A stretch of 64,000 nucleotides of DNA from Haemophilus parainfluenzae T3T1. GTDB taxonomy: Bacteria; Pseudomonadota; Gammaproteobacteria; Enterobacterales; Pasteurellaceae. The notes under the pieces were generated by a model. That model had not been told where the DNA came from, did no database searches, and worked only from the letters and a program-made list of their open reading frames with translations. The stretch spans positions 827,501 to 891,500 of the forward strand of contig NC_015964.1 in the NCBI RefSeq assembly GCF_000210895.1, written 5' to 3'. Shown piece by piece: positions 39,041 through 50,237 of the stretch. The position numbers and the translations under genes are program-made. The stretch's first letter is position 1. Each line of letters starts with the position of its first letter.

Positions 39041-40450
39041 TTATTGAACGATCATTATACCAAGGCAGCCCATATCAGCTAGCATTAAATTGGATGAGCC
39101 AAATAAGAAGGGATGCGTATTTGACGAAGGTTGTTCAAATTTTACTAAAATTTGTACTTTCTTTTTCACCCAAACTGTGTCTTTCCATGCAAGTTCCGAT
39201 GTATCGATGTTAACATCATCTTGGCTTTCAATCACAAATTTAGCCCCTTGAATGGTGAAACCCACAGGCAGTGAGCTGTTGATAATCCAACGTTCAACGG
39301 TGCCGACTTTAGCCGAAACATCAACTCGACGCGGATCGAAGCGTTGTTTGTTGATTAAGCCATTTGTTACATCCAATTCAAAGGTGCGTTCTTGGGCGAT
39401 TTTACTTTCGAGTATAGCCGTGGCATCAGTATTAAATTGCTCATTCATTTTTTTACTGAATGCGGAGATTTCGCCTTGTGGACGAAGTTCTAAAACGGTA
39501 TTATCTGCAAAATCATTACCTGAACTGAACACATTTTTGATTTTGTCGAAGAAACCACGTTTAGCCCCAGAGATGAGCGATACGCCTTCTCCTTCGCTTA
39601 AATTGACTAACACTTCGGCACGTTCACCCGGTGCAAGAATAAGAGAATTAATCGCTTTACCTTGTGGTAAAAAACCTAAATCTCTCGCAATGAGCAACAT
39701 ATCTTGTTCATTATCTAAACGCAGATCATAGGCTCTTGCTAATGAAGCATTGAGCAAACGCAAACGCACCCAGCCGCGAGGGACGTCAAGATAAGGCGCT
39801 TCCTGTCCATTAACGAGAAGACGATTACCGACAAAGTGCGGTTGATTTTGCTTAAATAATTGTAATCCGTCACCGTTAAATTCCATGTCTTGCAAGATTA
39901 ATGGAATATCGTCCACACCGTATTTATGAGGTAGCTGAGATTTTAAGCTTTGATCATCTTCAATCAACCACATCCCCACAATACCGCGATAGGTTTGATA
40001 AGCCGAGTTAGCTAGGGTTGCAGAGCGATACCAGCAAGTCGCGGCAGGCTGCTCTATTGGGATAATCGGTGCCCAAGATTCCCCTTTTTTGAGGGCTTTT
40101 GCGGCGCCACCAAATAATTCGCCACTGGCTTGTAATCCCTGAATAGAGAGAGCAATACTTTGTGGCAAATTGTTGTGATAATTGAGTTTTGCAAAAGAAC
40201 CCGATTTAATGCGAATAGTGGGCCCAAGATAATTGCCGTTAAAGCCCCAGACACTGACACTATGGGAGCCATCTAACTTATAGCCGGTTTCTTCCATATT
40301 AAGGATAATGGGGCGACCACGTTTTGCTTCCATCAACGGCGGAATGGTTAATTTTTCACGGGATGCTGCTAATACTGATTGAGGTGTGGCAGCAAGTGCG
40401 GTTGAAATTGCGGTAGTTTTTAATAATTGGCGACGAGAAAGACGCAACAT
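39041..40450 (-). CDS. ftsP: Cell division protein FtsP (SufI), multicopper oxidase-like
   Basis: A 469-residue periplasmic protein with a twin-arginine signal ([12 protein letters not shown]) and three cupredoxin domains. Copper-ligand histidines of true multicopper oxidases are largely absent, as in SufI/FtsP, which stabilises the divisome under stress. Two domain segments are recognisable: [13 protein letters not shown] and [10 protein letters not shown]. The start lies one base after the plsC stop behind AAGGA; an in-frame start inside plsC is less likely. plsC-ftsP is also the order in E. coli. Confidence 0.88.
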   Translation of the reverse strand: MLRLSRRQLLKTTAISTALAATPQSVLAASREKLTIPPLMEAKRGRPIILNMEETGYKLDGSHSVSVWGFNGNYLGPTIRIKSGSFAKLNYHNNLPQSIALSIQGLQASGELFGGAAKALKKGESWAPIIPIEQPAATCWYRSATLANSAYQTYRGIVGMWLIEDDQSLKSQLPHKYGVDDIPLILQDMEFNGDGLQLFKQNQPHFVGNRLLVNGQEAPYLDVPRGWVRLRLLNASLARAYDLRLDNEQDMLLIARDLGFLPQGKAINSLILAPGERAEVLVNLSEGEGVSLISGAKRGFFDKIKNVFSSGNDFADNTVLELRPQGEISAFSKKMNEQFNTDATAILESKIAQERTFELDVTNGLINKQRFDPRRVDVSAKVGTVERWIINSSLPVGFTIQGAKFVIESQDDVNIDTSELAWKDTVWVKKKVQILVKFEQPSSNTHPFLFGSSNLMLADMGCLGIMIVQ

Positions 40451-40451
40451 A

Positions 40452-41174
40452 TTATTTTCCTTGTGCAATTTCAGCATCGAGTTCAGCGATGCGTTTTTCC
40501 ATCAAATCGTGGCAGTAAGTGGCGAGTTCGCGTACATTGTCTTTTGTGTAGGATGAAGTATCAATCGGATCCATCATTTCACAAATCACCTTGCCGTTAT
40601 CCCAACGATTTAAATCAATTTTGTTATGTGTCGTCGAGCACACCACAGGCACGATTGGTACGCCAGCTGCAATCGCGGCATGGAATGCGCCTGTTTTGAA
40701 TGGCAATAAACCACGACCACGGCTACGAGTGCCTTCAGGGAACATCCAAATTGACAGGTTGTCTTTATTGATACGACGAGCAAGCTCAGTCATGGTGCTG
40801 TGTGCTTTAGAGCGATTTTCACGATCTAAGAAAATATTGCCCGTTACCCAATATAAAATGCCGAAAAAAGGAATCCAAATTAAGCTTTTTTTACCTACAC
40901 TTACCGTGCGAGGCAATACCATGTAAGAGATGGTTACCATATCGAAATTATTTTGGTGGTTACCAATGTAAATACAACGTGGCATATTCTCTTTATTTTT
41001 TGGGAAGCGGTGTTCTACATTTAAGCCAAATAAAGGGTATAGACGACCAAACCAGCGAGCCATAACGCCCACATTGCTTGGATTTTTGAAACGAATAAAG
41101 GAATAGATTGTACCGAGCACACAAATTAAAATACAACAAAGTGCAACGATAAGAATTCTGGCGATTTTTAACAT
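40452..41174 (-). CDS. plsC: 1-acyl-sn-glycerol-3-phosphate acyltransferase
   Basis: A 240-residue inner-membrane enzyme that makes phosphatidic acid from lysophosphatidic acid. The catalytic HX4D motif is H73-QNNF-D78 and the substrate motif is FPEGTRSRG (E147). Two hydrophobic segments are at the N-terminus. Length matches E. coli PlsC (245). It is upstream of and coupled to ftsP. Confidence 0.95.
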   Translation of the reverse strand: MLKIARILIVALCCILICVLGTIYSFIRFKNPSNVGVMARWFGRLYPLFGLNVEHRFPKNKENMPRCIYIGNHQNNFDMVTISYMVLPRTVSVGKKSLIWIPFFGILYWVTGNIFLDRENRSKAHSTMTELARRINKDNLSIWMFPEGTRSRGRGLLPFKTGAFHAAIAAGVPIVPVVCSTTHNKIDLNRWDNGKVICEMMDPIDTSSYTKDNVRELATYCHDLMEKRIAELDAEIAQGK

Positions 41175-41261
41175 AGAAAATACCTAATTAAAATTTTTGG
41201 AAAGTATAGCAAATTACACAAAAATGTGTGCTAATCTAATGAAAAAAATGACGGAATAGTT

Positions 41262-41966
41262 ATGAAACCCATTTATTTTATTGCAGATCTTCATTTGAGC
41301 GAAACGCATCCGGAATTAACCGCACTTTTTAACGATTTTATGCAAAACAAAGCGCAAGAAGCGCAAGCGGTTTATATTTTGGGAGATCTTTTTGATTTTT
41401 GGATTGGTGACGATGAAACTTCACCTTTAATCTCACAAGTAAAACAGTTGATTAAAAACCTGACAGAAAAGGGCATTGCTTGTTATTTCATTCACGGTAA
41501 TCGAGATTTTCTGCTGGGGAAAAAATTTGCACAAGATTGTAGTTTAACGTTATTGCCTGATTACTATTGTGTTGATCTTGGTGGCGTGAAAACCTTAATT
41601 TGTCATGGTGATACCTTATGTATTGATGATGTGAAATATCAACAATTTCGCCGAAAGGTGCATCAAAAATGGCGACAAAGATTGTTTTTATGCTTGCCAT
41701 TAAAAGTGCGGTTAAAAATTGCAGAGAAAATTCGCGCGAAGAGCAAAGAAGATAAGCAATATAAGTCGCTGGATATCATGGATGTGAATTTAGGGTTTAC
41801 GGCACAAACAGTGAAAGAATTTGGCGTAGAACGGTTAATTCACGGTCATACGCATCGAGAAGCTATTCATCAGGAAAAAGGGTACACGCGCATTGTGTTA
41901 GGCGATTGGCGAAAGGATTATGCCTCAATTCTGGAAGTGACAGAAAACGGTTATCGGTTTATTTAA
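41262..41966 (+). CDS. lpxH: UDP-2,3-diacylglucosamine diphosphatase LpxH
   Basis: A 234-residue calcineurin-type phosphoesterase that produces lipid X in lipid A synthesis. Metal-binding blocks are ADLHLSE (D9, H11), [27 protein letters not shown] and HGHTHRE. Length is close to E. coli LpxH (240). Confidence 0.95.
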   Translation: MKPIYFIADLHLSETHPELTALFNDFMQNKAQEAQAVYILGDLFDFWIGDDETSPLISQVKQLIKNLTEKGIACYFIHGNRDFLLGKKFAQDCSLTLLPDYYCVDLGGVKTLICHGDTLCIDDVKYQQFRRKVHQKWRQRLFLCLPLKVRLKIAEKIRAKSKEDKQYKSLDIMDVNLGFTAQTVKEFGVERLIHGHTHREAIHQEKGYTRIVLGDWRKDYASILEVTENGYRFI

Positions 41967-41969
41967 ACA

Positions 41970-41999
41970 AAAAGCACAGGATTAAACCTGTGCTTTTTT
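41970..41999 (+). terminator. Terminator after lpxH
   Basis: AAAAGCACAGG and CCTGTGCTTTT form an 11-bp stem with a 6-base loop and T run; glmS on the other strand ends just beyond. Confidence 0.88.
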
Positions 42000-42030
42000 G
42001 CATTAAAACGTGCTGATTTTCAACCGCACT

Positions 42031-43863
42031 TTATTCTACGGTTACCGATTTCGCTAAGTTACGAGGTTGATCCACGTCAGTTCCTTTAATTAATGCCACA
42101 TGGTATGACAATAATTGCATAGGAACAGTGTAGAAAATTGGCGCAATAATTTCATTCACTTTTGGCATAGTGATAATTTTCATACCTTCGCTTGGTGTGA
42201 AGCCCGCTTCTTTATCGGCGAACACATAAAGTTGACCACCACGCGCACGCACTTCTTCAATGTTTGATTTCACTTTTTCAAGTAATTCATTGTTTGGTGC
42301 GACCACGATAACCGGCATATCTGCATCGATTAAGGCTAATGGACCGTGTTTTAATTCACCCGCCGCATAAGCTTCAGCATGAATATAAGAAATTTCTTTT
42401 AATTTCAATGAAGCTTCCATTGCGATAGGGTAGAACTCACCACGACCTAAGAAAAGTGCATGGTTTTTCTCTGCGAAGTCTTCTGCTAATGCTTCGATGT
42501 CTTTATCAAACGCAAGGGCTTTTTCAACTTCAGCCGGAAGTGATTGTAACGCTTTTACAATTTCCACTTCTTGTTCATTTGAGATATTGCCTTTTACTTT
42601 ACCAATTGCAGTGACTAACATTAATAATGCGGCCAACTGAGTGGTAAACGCTTTGGTTGATGCCACACCGACTTCAACGCCTGCACGTGTCATGAAAGCA
42701 AGATCAGATTCGCGTACTAAAGATGAACTTGATACGTTACAGATCGTTAAGGCTGCCATGTAACCTTTTTCTTTTGCAAGACGAAGTGCTGCAAGGGTAT
42801 CCGCTGTTTCACCTGATTGAGAGATAGTCACTAACAAGCTATTCGGACGAGTCACGAATTTGCGATAGCGGAATTCAGATGCGATTTCAACATCACAGCT
42901 TACGCCAGCAAGTGCTTCAAACCAGTAACGAGCAGTCATCCCTGCATTATAAGATGTACCACAAGCCACAATTTGAATGTGTTCAACTTTTTCTAAGATT
43001 TCTGCTGCGCCATTACCAATAGCATCCACAATCACGTTATTGTGAAGGATGCGTCCTTCCATGGTGTTGATTAATGCATTTGGTTGCTCATAGATTTCTT
43101 TTTGCATGAAATGGCGGAATTTGCCTTTTTCTGCAGCATCATTTTCAAGGTTAGACTCGTGTACTTCACGTTCTACTTTTTGACCATTCGCATCATAAAT
43201 ATCCACGGTACGACGTGTGATTTCTGCGATATCGCCTTCCTCTAAATAGATGAAACGACGAGTTACGCTTAAGAGCGCAAGTTGGTCAGATGCCAGGAAG
43301 TTTTCACCAATTCCTAAACCAATCACTAATGGGCTGCCTGAACGAGCTGCCACTAAATGTTCTGGATGCTCACGATCTAGTACAACCATACCATATGCAC
43401 CAGTAAGTTGTTTTACGGTTTTTTGTACTGCTTCAAGAAGATTTGAGGCTGTACGCATTTCCCAATTAACAAGGTGTGCAATTACTTCGGTATCGGTTTG
43501 AGAATTAAACACGTAGCCACGTGATTTAAGTAATTCACGTAATTCTTCGTGATTTTCGATGATACCGTTATGGACGACAGCAAAGTTACCTGAAGTATGC
43601 GGGTGAGCATTGGCTTCAGACGGTTCACCATGAGTTGCCCAACGGGTGTGTGCAATCCCTGTACCACCGATTAATGGTTTTACTGCAACGGCTTCATCAA
43701 GGGCTTTTACCTTACCCAAGCAGCGTACGCGGTGTAATTCATGGTTTGGATCCACAACAGCAACACCCGCAGAGTCGTAACCACGATACTCTAAGCGGTG
43801 TAAACCATTAATTAAAATTTCTGCTACATCACGTTGTGCTACCGCACCAACAATACCACACAT
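42031..43863 (-). CDS. glmS: Glutamine:fructose-6-phosphate aminotransferase
   Basis: A 610-residue enzyme that makes glucosamine 6-phosphate, the entry point to UDP-GlcNAc for cell wall and LPS. N-terminal nucleophile C2 is in MCGIVGAV, the glutaminase site HTRWATHG is present, and two SIS domains follow ([18 protein letters not shown]) with the conserved C-terminal AKSVTVE. A DeoR-type regulator gene is 50 bp upstream. Confidence 0.97.
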   Translation of the reverse strand: MCGIVGAVAQRDVAEILINGLHRLEYRGYDSAGVAVVDPNHELHRVRCLGKVKALDEAVAVKPLIGGTGIAHTRWATHGEPSEANAHPHTSGNFAVVHNGIIENHEELRELLKSRGYVFNSQTDTEVIAHLVNWEMRTASNLLEAVQKTVKQLTGAYGMVVLDREHPEHLVAARSGSPLVIGLGIGENFLASDQLALLSVTRRFIYLEEGDIAEITRRTVDIYDANGQKVEREVHESNLENDAAEKGKFRHFMQKEIYEQPNALINTMEGRILHNNVIVDAIGNGAAEILEKVEHIQIVACGTSYNAGMTARYWFEALAGVSCDVEIASEFRYRKFVTRPNSLLVTISQSGETADTLAALRLAKEKGYMAALTICNVSSSSLVRESDLAFMTRAGVEVGVASTKAFTTQLAALLMLVTAIGKVKGNISNEQEVEIVKALQSLPAEVEKALAFDKDIEALAEDFAEKNHALFLGRGEFYPIAMEASLKLKEISYIHAEAYAAGELKHGPLALIDADMPVIVVAPNNELLEKVKSNIEEVRARGGQLYVFADKEAGFTPSEGMKIITMPKVNEIIAPIFYTVPMQLLSYHVALIKGTDVDQPRNLAKSVTVE

Positions 43864-43913
43864 AGTTTTTCCTTATTTAATAAAATTAAAAGTCTTGTTT
43901 TTCTGACCGCACT

Positions 43914-44696
43914 TTATGCTACATCCACACAAATCACTTCCACGCCTTGCACCATTATGGCTTCTTTGTCAGCCTGAGATAATTTGTTATCGGTAATCAG
44001 CACATCAATTTGCTGCCATGTTAATTCCACATTTGGCATTTTTCTGCCAATTTTTTGTGATTCCACCATCACAATCACTTCACGAGATACTTCAGCCATC
44101 ACTTGGCTTAAGCGAACTAACTCATTAAATGTTGTTGTACCACGTTCTAAATCAATGCCATCGGCACCAATAAATAATTGGTCAAAATCATAAGAACGTA
44201 GCACTTGCTCGGCAATATTGCCTTGGAAGGATTCAGAACGCGTGTCCCAAGTGCCTCCCGTCATTAAGAGTGTCGGTTCATTTTCGAGTGAACGTAATGC
44301 CGTGGCCACAGAAAGCGAATTCGTCATCACAACCAAGCCTTGCTTACGATTAAGTTGTTTAATCAAGGCGGCGGTTGTGCTGCCACTATCTACAATAATG
44401 CGATTATGATCACGAATACGTTCTGCAGCTGCCTTTGCTAAGACTAACTTTCGTTGCGAAAGTTCATCATCTTGTTCTTCTTCGATGATTTCTTGTGGCA
44501 TTAAAATGGCACCACCGTATTTTCGAAGAAGGAAACCATTACTTTCCAATGCAGTGAGATCTTTTCGAATCGTCACTTCAGAGGTATCAAATAATTGTAC
44601 AAGCTGTTCTACACTGACTTCACCTTGTTCTTGTAGCAGTTGCATAATGGCATGTCTGCGTTGTTGGGTATTTCGGTGTTGAATGTTTCGTTTCAT
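43914..44696 (-). CDS. DeoR family transcriptional regulator
   Basis: A 260-residue repressor-type protein. An N-terminal winged helix (about 10-60; DTSEVTIRKDLTALE) precedes a DeoR sensor domain with the sugar-phosphate-binding DSGSTT motif, MTNSLSVA and GADGID. Such proteins sense sugar phosphates; the position directly upstream of glmS suggests, but does not prove, control of amino-sugar synthesis. Confidence 0.88.
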   Translation of the reverse strand: MKRNIQHRNTQQRRHAIMQLLQEQGEVSVEQLVQLFDTSEVTIRKDLTALESNGFLLRKYGGAILMPQEIIEEEQDDELSQRKLVLAKAAAERIRDHNRIIVDSGSTTAALIKQLNRKQGLVVMTNSLSVATALRSLENEPTLLMTGGTWDTRSESFQGNIAEQVLRSYDFDQLFIGADGIDLERGTTTFNELVRLSQVMAEVSREVIVMVESQKIGRKMPNVELTWQQIDVLITDNKLSQADKEAIMVQGVEVICVDVA

Positions 44697-44776
44697 TATT
44701 TATATTCCGTAATAAGTTTCGGTTCGGAATTATATCGACAAAATGATGAATGTAAAGCTAAAATTTAGGCAACAAA

Positions 44777-44798
44777 AAACCCTGACAAAGCAGGGTTT
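44777..44798 (-). terminator. hupA terminator
   Basis: AAACCCTG-ACAAAG-CAGGGTTT; on the minus strand the stem is followed by six T's, just after hupA. Confidence 0.85.
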
Positions 44799-44822
44799 AA
44801 TTAAAATCTGTTTTGAGACTAA

Positions 44823-45095
44823 TTATTTGATTGCGTCTTTTAATGCTTTACCAGATACGAAAGCTGGAACTTTAGATGCTGCGATTTTGATTTCTGCACC
44901 AGTTTGTGGGTTACGGCCAGTACGTGCTGCACGCTTGTTCACTTTGAATGTACCGAAACCAATTAATTGTACAGGTTCACCTTTTTTAAGGCTGCCAGTG
45001 ATCGCTGCTAAAGTTGCTTCTAATGCAGCTTTAGCTTGTTTTTTGTTTAATTCAGCTGCACTTGCAATTGCATCGATTAAATCTGTTTTGTTCAT
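44823..45095 (-). CDS. hupA: DNA-binding protein HU-alpha
   Basis: A 90-residue histone-like protein. [11 protein letters not shown], the conserved GFGTFKV hinge and the DNA-binding arm [14 protein letters not shown] are present. It is the last gene of the nudC-hemE-yjaG-hupA cluster, the same order as in E. coli (which has nfi inserted). Confidence 0.96.
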   Translation of the reverse strand: MNKTDLIDAIASAAELNKKQAKAALEATLAAITGSLKKGEPVQLIGFGTFKVNKRAARTGRNPQTGAEIKIAASKVPAFVSGKALKDAIK

Positions 45096-45233
45096 AAATT
45101 TGTACCTTCTGTTAAATTAAAATTTGACTCTATTCAAATAAGCGTAGCTTTTAACTGCTACGGCTTGGCAAAGTCTAATCTAACTGAGCGGGAAATAAAA
45201 GCTCGATTTGTAAAAATTGTGACAAATCTCACG

Positions 45234-45824
45234 TTATTGCTCAATTTTTATACCAATATTGGAGATTCCCTCCTGTTTGATCTCGTTTCGGAGGGATAAA
45301 ATCAGGTCTACATCGCGTTTTTCGCAGTCTTTGAGTAAGCGATAGATTTGCCATTGAAGGTCAAGCTCCTCTTCAATTTCTTTACGGCTTTTCAGTTCGC
45401 TCTCAGAAAGATCGCGATTTTCTTGTGTTTCTAACAAAGAACAAACCGTGCCTAATGAAATTTGGCTGATTTGAATTGCTTTTTCAAGTGTCTCGCCCGC
45501 GATAATCGCATGCAACAATTCACCTAGCGCTTCACAAGCATCGAGAGCAGGTACCACACCAAAGAAGTCGTAATCATTCACATCAGGAATGATTTCTTCG
45601 AGCTTCTCTAGTTGGTTTTCGAAATTGATTTTCGCCCCTTTAACCGTTAGAAATTCCCACACTAAATTTAAAATGTTGTGATAGGTCTTTTCTGCTTGCT
45701 CCTGTTCGGTCATTTGACAAAACAGGGCAAAGTTCGGTGCCATGCGTTCGCATAAGCAAGCCATAAAGGTCAGATGTTGCCAGCTTTCAACATTTTCGAG
45801 GCGCTTGTGAATTGGATTTCGCAT
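45234..45824 (-). CDS. yjaG: YjaG family protein (DUF416)
   Basis: A 196-residue, helix-rich cytoplasmic protein matching YjaG/DUF416, including MACLCERMAPNFALF and DYDFFGVVPALDACEAL. Function is unknown. It lies between hemE (12-bp gap) and hupA as in E. coli. Confidence 0.88.
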   Translation of the reverse strand: MRNPIHKRLENVESWQHLTFMACLCERMAPNFALFCQMTEQEQAEKTYHNILNLVWEFLTVKGAKINFENQLEKLEEIIPDVNDYDFFGVVPALDACEALGELLHAIIAGETLEKAIQISQISLGTVCSLLETQENRDLSESELKSRKEIEEELDLQWQIYRLLKDCEKRDVDLILSLRNEIKQEGISNIGIKIEQ

Positions 45825-45835
45825 TTTTTTCTCGC

Positions 45836-46900
45836 TTATTTATGATAGGCTTTAGAGAACTCATGAATCGCATCCACGAAGATTTTTGGAGCACTTTCTG
45901 GTACATCTTGGTGAATACCGTGACCTAAATTAAACACATGTCCGCTACCTTGTCCAAAATCAGCTAAAATTGACCGCACTTCTTGCTCAATACGCTCTGC
46001 TGGTGCATATAGCACGCTTGGATCCATATTGCCTTGTAGTGCCACTTTATGGCCCACACGTGCTTTTGCATCCGCTAAATTCACTGTCCAGTCTAATCCT
46101 AACGCATCACAGCCCGTATTAGCCATCGCTTCTAACCATAAACCGCCGCCTTTAGTAAATAAAGTCACCGGCACTTTACGTCCATCGTGTTCACGAATTA
46201 AACCATCAACGATTTTGTGCATATATTGCAGAGAGAAGTCTAAATATTCACGATGACCTAACACACCGCCCCAAGTATCAAATACCATGACGGCTTGCGC
46301 ACCTGCTTTGATTTGAGCGTTTAAGTATAAGATCACGGAATCCGCCACTTTATCTAATAAAAGATGCAAAGTTTGCGGTTCGGCATACATCATTTTTTTG
46401 ATTTTATTGAAGGTTTTGCTGCTACCACCTTCAACCATATAAGTCGCCAGTGTCCACGGGCTACCAGAGAAACCAATCAATGGCACTTCGCCTTTTAATT
46501 CACGACGAATTGTGCGCACAGCATTCATCACATATTGAAGTTCACCTTCAGGGTCAGGAATGGGTAAATTTTCGACCGCACTTTTGTTTTCAATTGGATG
46601 AGCAAATTTCGGGCCTTCACCTGCACCAAAACTTAAGCCTAAGCCCATTGCATCAGGAATAGTTAAAATATCTGAGAATAAAATAGCCGCATCTAAAGCA
46701 TAGCGACGAAGTGGCTGTAAGGTAACTTCACAAGCTAAATCCGAATTACGGCAAAGAGACATAAAATCGCCCGCTTCTGCACGTGTTGCTTTATATTCAG
46801 GCAAATAGCGTCCCGCTTGGCGCATCATCCATACGGGTGTCATATCCACTGGTTCACGTAATAAAGCTTTTAAATAACGATCATTTTTTAATTCAGACAT
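45836..46900 (-). CDS. hemE: Uroporphyrinogen decarboxylase
   Basis: A 354-residue enzyme that converts uroporphyrinogen III to coproporphyrinogen III. Signature 1, [15 protein letters not shown], with the substrate arginines, and signature 2, [16 protein letters not shown], are intact, as is the catalytic aspartate in FSDILT. The start chosen gives [10 protein letters not shown]; in-frame codons reach 51 bp upstream, into nudC. Downstream of nudC by 10 bp. H. influenzae lacks this gene, so its presence is informative about species. Confidence 0.96.
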   Translation of the reverse strand: MSELKNDRYLKALLREPVDMTPVWMMRQAGRYLPEYKATRAEAGDFMSLCRNSDLACEVTLQPLRRYALDAAILFSDILTIPDAMGLGLSFGAGEGPKFAHPIENKSAVENLPIPDPEGELQYVMNAVRTIRRELKGEVPLIGFSGSPWTLATYMVEGGSSKTFNKIKKMMYAEPQTLHLLLDKVADSVILYLNAQIKAGAQAVMVFDTWGGVLGHREYLDFSLQYMHKIVDGLIREHDGRKVPVTLFTKGGGLWLEAMANTGCDALGLDWTVNLADAKARVGHKVALQGNMDPSVLYAPAERIEQEVRSILADFGQGSGHVFNLGHGIHQDVPESAPKIFVDAIHEFSKAYHK

Positions 46901-46910
46901 GGGCTTTCCT

Positions 46911-47705
46911 TTATTTATTTTGTTCCGCTTTGCAAAGCTCAAGCGTAGCATTAATTAGTTTGAGTGCGATAGTACCTGTTGGCGGTAATTCTGGCAAGGG
47001 GGCAGCGCTAGAAAACCATTGTGCATCATGTAGTTCTGTTTCTTGCAGTTGAATTTCTCCACTGTCGTAATCAGCTAAAAAGCCCACCATTTGTGAATTC
47101 GGGAATGCCCAAGGTTGACTACCGAAATAGCGAATATTTTTAATGCGAATCCCCGTTTCTTCAAAGACTTCGCGACGAACGGCATCTTCGAAGGTTTCAC
47201 CCACTTCTACAAAACCGGCTAGCGTGGTGTAAATACCTGCTTTGCCTGGCGTGTAATGGCGTTTATGGTTGGCTAATAAAATCTCTGTGCCACGGCGAAC
47301 GGCGACAATAATCGAAGGGCAAATAACTGGGTAAGTACGATAGCCACAACTTGTGCATTGAACCGCAAGCTCATCGTGAGTTTGTTCCGCTTTTTGACCG
47401 CACTTTCCGCAGAATTGGTGGGTTTTCAAAAAATGATTGATTTCCACGCCTCGGCTTAATAAATGAAAATCTTCAGTCGGTAATGACAACAAACTCCGTA
47501 AGGAAAGGTATTCTCGTTCATCTTGCTCATTTTCTGCCACAAGCCATAAAGGTTGTGATTTCCATTTCCCGAGCAACATTGCTTTTTGCGTTGTGAGGCC
47601 GAGTTCCTTTGCTGATCCAAAAGGCAGATCATTTTCCTGCCAATAAAGCGTCGATCCTTTGGTTAACAGCCAATATCCCTGATCTTCGGGCTGAATTGCT
47701 TTCAT
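46911..47705 (-). CDS. nudC: NAD-capped RNA hydrolase / NADH pyrophosphatase
   Basis: A 264-residue Nudix hydrolase. A zinc site (CGKCG...CTSCGY) precedes the Nudix box [20 protein letters not shown], and the NADH-specific motif [11 protein letters not shown] follows. It hydrolyses NAD(H) and removes NAD caps from RNA. First gene of the nudC-hemE-yjaG-hupA run. NAD turnover is of note in an organism group that needs external NAD (V factor). Confidence 0.95.
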   Translation of the reverse strand: MKAIQPEDQGYWLLTKGSTLYWQENDLPFGSAKELGLTTQKAMLLGKWKSQPLWLVAENEQDEREYLSLRSLLSLPTEDFHLLSRGVEINHFLKTHQFCGKCGQKAEQTHDELAVQCTSCGYRTYPVICPSIIVAVRRGTEILLANHKRHYTPGKAGIYTTLAGFVEVGETFEDAVRREVFEETGIRIKNIRYFGSQPWAFPNSQMVGFLADYDSGEIQLQETELHDAQWFSSAAPLPELPPTGTIALKLINATLELCKAEQNK

Positions 47706-47852
47706 ATTTTTCTCTTTTTTATTCTAAAAGTGCGGTCATTATAAAAGGGATTTTTGGAAAAACGAATTTAATTTCTGTGATAAAAATAGCTAGTCAGTTT
47801 TCGTTGTGCTACAGTGGTAACCTGTTTTTCTCTTTAAAATTAGGAATGACAA

Positions 47853-48308
47853 ATGTCTTTTTTCTCTTTTGCTTTTTTAGAAAATGCGATGTCTTTTCAG
47901 GGTTATCTTAAATATATCGCCATTTTTGTCTCGTTAGGTGCATTGTTTGTCGTGACAAGCTTATATTTGCGTCATCGGTTACAAACCAAATATCGTGATC
48001 TCAGTATTATCTTTCTTTTATTAATTATTTTCTTGCTCGGTGTGTAATATAAGCAATATGAGCGAGATGAAGTCTATGCAGCTGATATCTCTAGCATGGT
48101 GACATTTTTAAATTCGGTGAAAGACAGTCAAAATTTACAGAAAGAAGATATTCGTACCAATAGCCGTACATTAACGAACGGCATGATTTTAAATATTCGG
48201 GGTCAGTATTTCGAAGTCCATTTTAATAATGATTTTACCGCATATACCTTATCCCCAATTAACTTAGTAAACCCGAATGTTACTGTAATTGATAAGGAGG
48301 ATAAATAA
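47853..48308 (+). pseudogene. DUF3290 membrane protein gene interrupted by one TAA
   Basis: A frame of 151 codons reads through except for TAA at 48045-48047. The first 64 codons encode two hydrophobic helices (YIAIFVSLGALFVVTSLYL; IIFLLLIIFLLGV), and the rest (YKQYERDEVYAADISSMVTF...) is a soluble domain. Together they match DUF3290 proteins, which are typically encoded next to a DUF421/YetF gene as here. A single CAA-to-TAA change would explain the stop. The start ATG follows AGGA by seven bases. Confidence 0.82.
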
Positions 48309-48943
48309 TGGATGGCTACACATTATTAGGCTTAAAATTGGCCATGGGTATTGTTGGACTCGTACTTCAAATTCACTTAATGGGCAAAGGCAACCTCGCG
48401 CCGACCTCTGCGATGGATCAGGCACAAAACTTTGTGCTGGGTGGCATCATTGGTGGTGTGATTTATAGTGATAGTATTGGGGTATTTCAGTTCTCTTTAG
48501 TACTCGTACTTTGGACATTATTGATTTTTACCCTTCGTTTTATCAAAAACCATAACCAATTAGTTAAATCGTTGATTGATGGTAAACCAGTTCCGGTGAT
48601 TTCAAACGGCAAGGTAAAAACTGCTGAATGTATGAAAAACGGTATTACTGCTCATGACCTTATGTTTAAGTTACGTGCTGCCGGTATTTATGAAATCAAA
48701 ACGGTTAAACGTGCGGTATTTGAACAAAATGGACAACTTTCGATTATTCGATACGGTGATGATAATTTACGTTATCCATTAATTATTGATGGACAATTAG
48801 ATGATGATGTTTTAGAAATTATTGATCGTGATGAAGAATGGGTTAAAGCTGAGTTAGAAAAACAGAACATGACGATTGAGCAAGTGTATATTGGCGAATA
48901 CTTGAATGGTCAGTTAGTCACACATTTATATGAAAACAAATAA
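48308..48943 (+). CDS. DUF421 (YetF-like) membrane protein
   Basis: A 211-residue protein with three N-terminal helices and a C-terminal cytoplasmic domain (about 75-211) with the DUF421 KPVPVISNGKV, KLRAAGIYEIKTVKRAVFEQNG pattern. The start overlaps the DUF3290 stop (TAATG) behind AAGGAGG. Function unknown; YetF-like proteins pair with DUF3290 proteins. Termination of translation in the pseudogene upstream may reduce its expression. Confidence 0.88.
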   Translation: MDGYTLLGLKLAMGIVGLVLQIHLMGKGNLAPTSAMDQAQNFVLGGIIGGVIYSDSIGVFQFSLVLVLWTLLIFTLRFIKNHNQLVKSLIDGKPVPVISNGKVKTAECMKNGITAHDLMFKLRAAGIYEIKTVKRAVFEQNGQLSIIRYGDDNLRYPLIIDGQLDDDVLEIIDRDEEWVKAELEKQNMTIEQVYIGEYLNGQLVTHLYENK

Positions 48944-48947
48944 AAAA

Positions 48948-48970
48948 GACCGCACCTTAAAAGTGCGGTC
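48948..48970. terminator. Paired uptake sequences as terminator
   Basis: GACCGCAC-CTTAAAA-GTGCGGTC, flanked by A6 and T7 runs, lies between convergent yetF-like and tyrP genes. Confidence 0.88.
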
Positions 48971-48985
48971 TTTTTTTCGCTCATT

Positions 48986-50200
48986 TTAACCGACAACAAA
49001 AGGTAAGTAACCCGCTCGGATGGCAAAAGGAATCGAAGTAATAATCACACCAAGTACCAATACAAGCAGTAACAATGCTTTACCACCCCATACTCGGTAT
49101 GGCAAGTTTGGATGAATTGAGCGTGCTTTCCAAACTAATGCTACCGGTAAAACCACTGCGTAGAACGCGAACATTTGACCAGCATAACCCAGTGCGAGAA
49201 TAAAACCTTCTGGATAGAAAAGGGAGAAAAGCACAGGTGGAATAAAGGTCATTAAACCTAATGAAATGCGCCCTGCATGAATATCAAAAGATTGCTTGAG
49301 CAAGTCTTCAATACATTCTAATAAACCTAATGCCACTCCTAAGAATGAAGTTACCAATGCTAAAGTGGAGAAGATTTTTACTGCATTCGCAATAATTGGG
49401 CTTTGGGTGATTTCTAAGGTCGCTTTCACTAAGCCATTTAATGTGGCGTCTTCGCGTAAAATTTGTAAGAACTCATTTTGGCTGAGTAAGCCGTGCGTAG
49501 AAAGCTGCCATAAAAAGTAAGCAAATAACGTAATGCCGGAACCCACTAAAATAGCAATGCGTAAGGATTTTACGTTACCGCCTAAGTATTTATTTAAGCT
49601 AGGAATGGAACCGTGGAAACCAAATGCCGTGAAAAATACAGGGCTTGCAGAAATAATTAAGGCATTATCAATTGGCATCGCCATTAAGTTATCAAATTTA
49701 ATGTTTGGTAACATTAATGCGAGTACTAAGATAAAAGCAGCAATCATCACAAAGAATAACACGCGATTGATTTTATCTACACTGTGTGTGCCGATGACAA
49801 TAAAACTGCCGAAGAACATGGTGAATGCAAGCACCGCGATCTTATTCATGGTGTCTTTATCCCCCATGGCAGGGAGTAAATCCATTAATAAGGATCCACC
49901 ACCACTTACATAAGCGGCAATTAAGGCATATAAAAAGACAATTAAAACCGCAGTGGAAATAATTCGCCCTGCTTTACCAAAATATTGTGCAGCAAGTGTG
50001 CCGATCCCTGCATCACTGTCAGCAGTTTGATACAGTTCCACGAATAATAGAGCAGTGAAAGTGAGTACCGCCCACAATCCAATTAATAAGAAAACCGTCG
50101 CCGTTAAGCCAATCCCTGCTGAGGTGAGCGGCATCGCCAACATCCCCGCACCAATCATGGTTCCTGCTACAAGCAAGGTACTTCCCACAGTCTTGTTCAT
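48986..50200 (-). CDS. tyrP: Tyrosine-specific amino acid permease
   Basis: A 404-residue transporter of the HAAAP family with 11 predicted helices. The first helix GTMIGAGMLAMPLTSAG is the family signature, and FTAFGFHGSIPSLNKY and the helix 7-8 region follow. It resembles TyrP more than Mtr or TnaB; specificity for tyrosine is by similarity. A likely TyrR site overlaps its promoter. Confidence 0.88.
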   Translation of the reverse strand: MNKTVGSTLLVAGTMIGAGMLAMPLTSAGIGLTATVFLLIGLWAVLTFTALLFVELYQTADSDAGIGTLAAQYFGKAGRIISTAVLIVFLYALIAAYVSGGGSLLMDLLPAMGDKDTMNKIAVLAFTMFFGSFIVIGTHSVDKINRVLFFVMIAAFILVLALMLPNIKFDNLMAMPIDNALIISASPVFFTAFGFHGSIPSLNKYLGGNVKSLRIAILVGSGITLFAYFLWQLSTHGLLSQNEFLQILREDATLNGLVKATLEITQSPIIANAVKIFSTLALVTSFLGVALGLLECIEDLLKQSFDIHAGRISLGLMTFIPPVLFSLFYPEGFILALGYAGQMFAFYAVVLPVALVWKARSIHPNLPYRVWGGKALLLLVLVLGVIITSIPFAIRAGYLPFVVG

Positions 50201-50237
50201 TTTACTTTCCTTTGGTTGTAATGATAAATTTACGATG

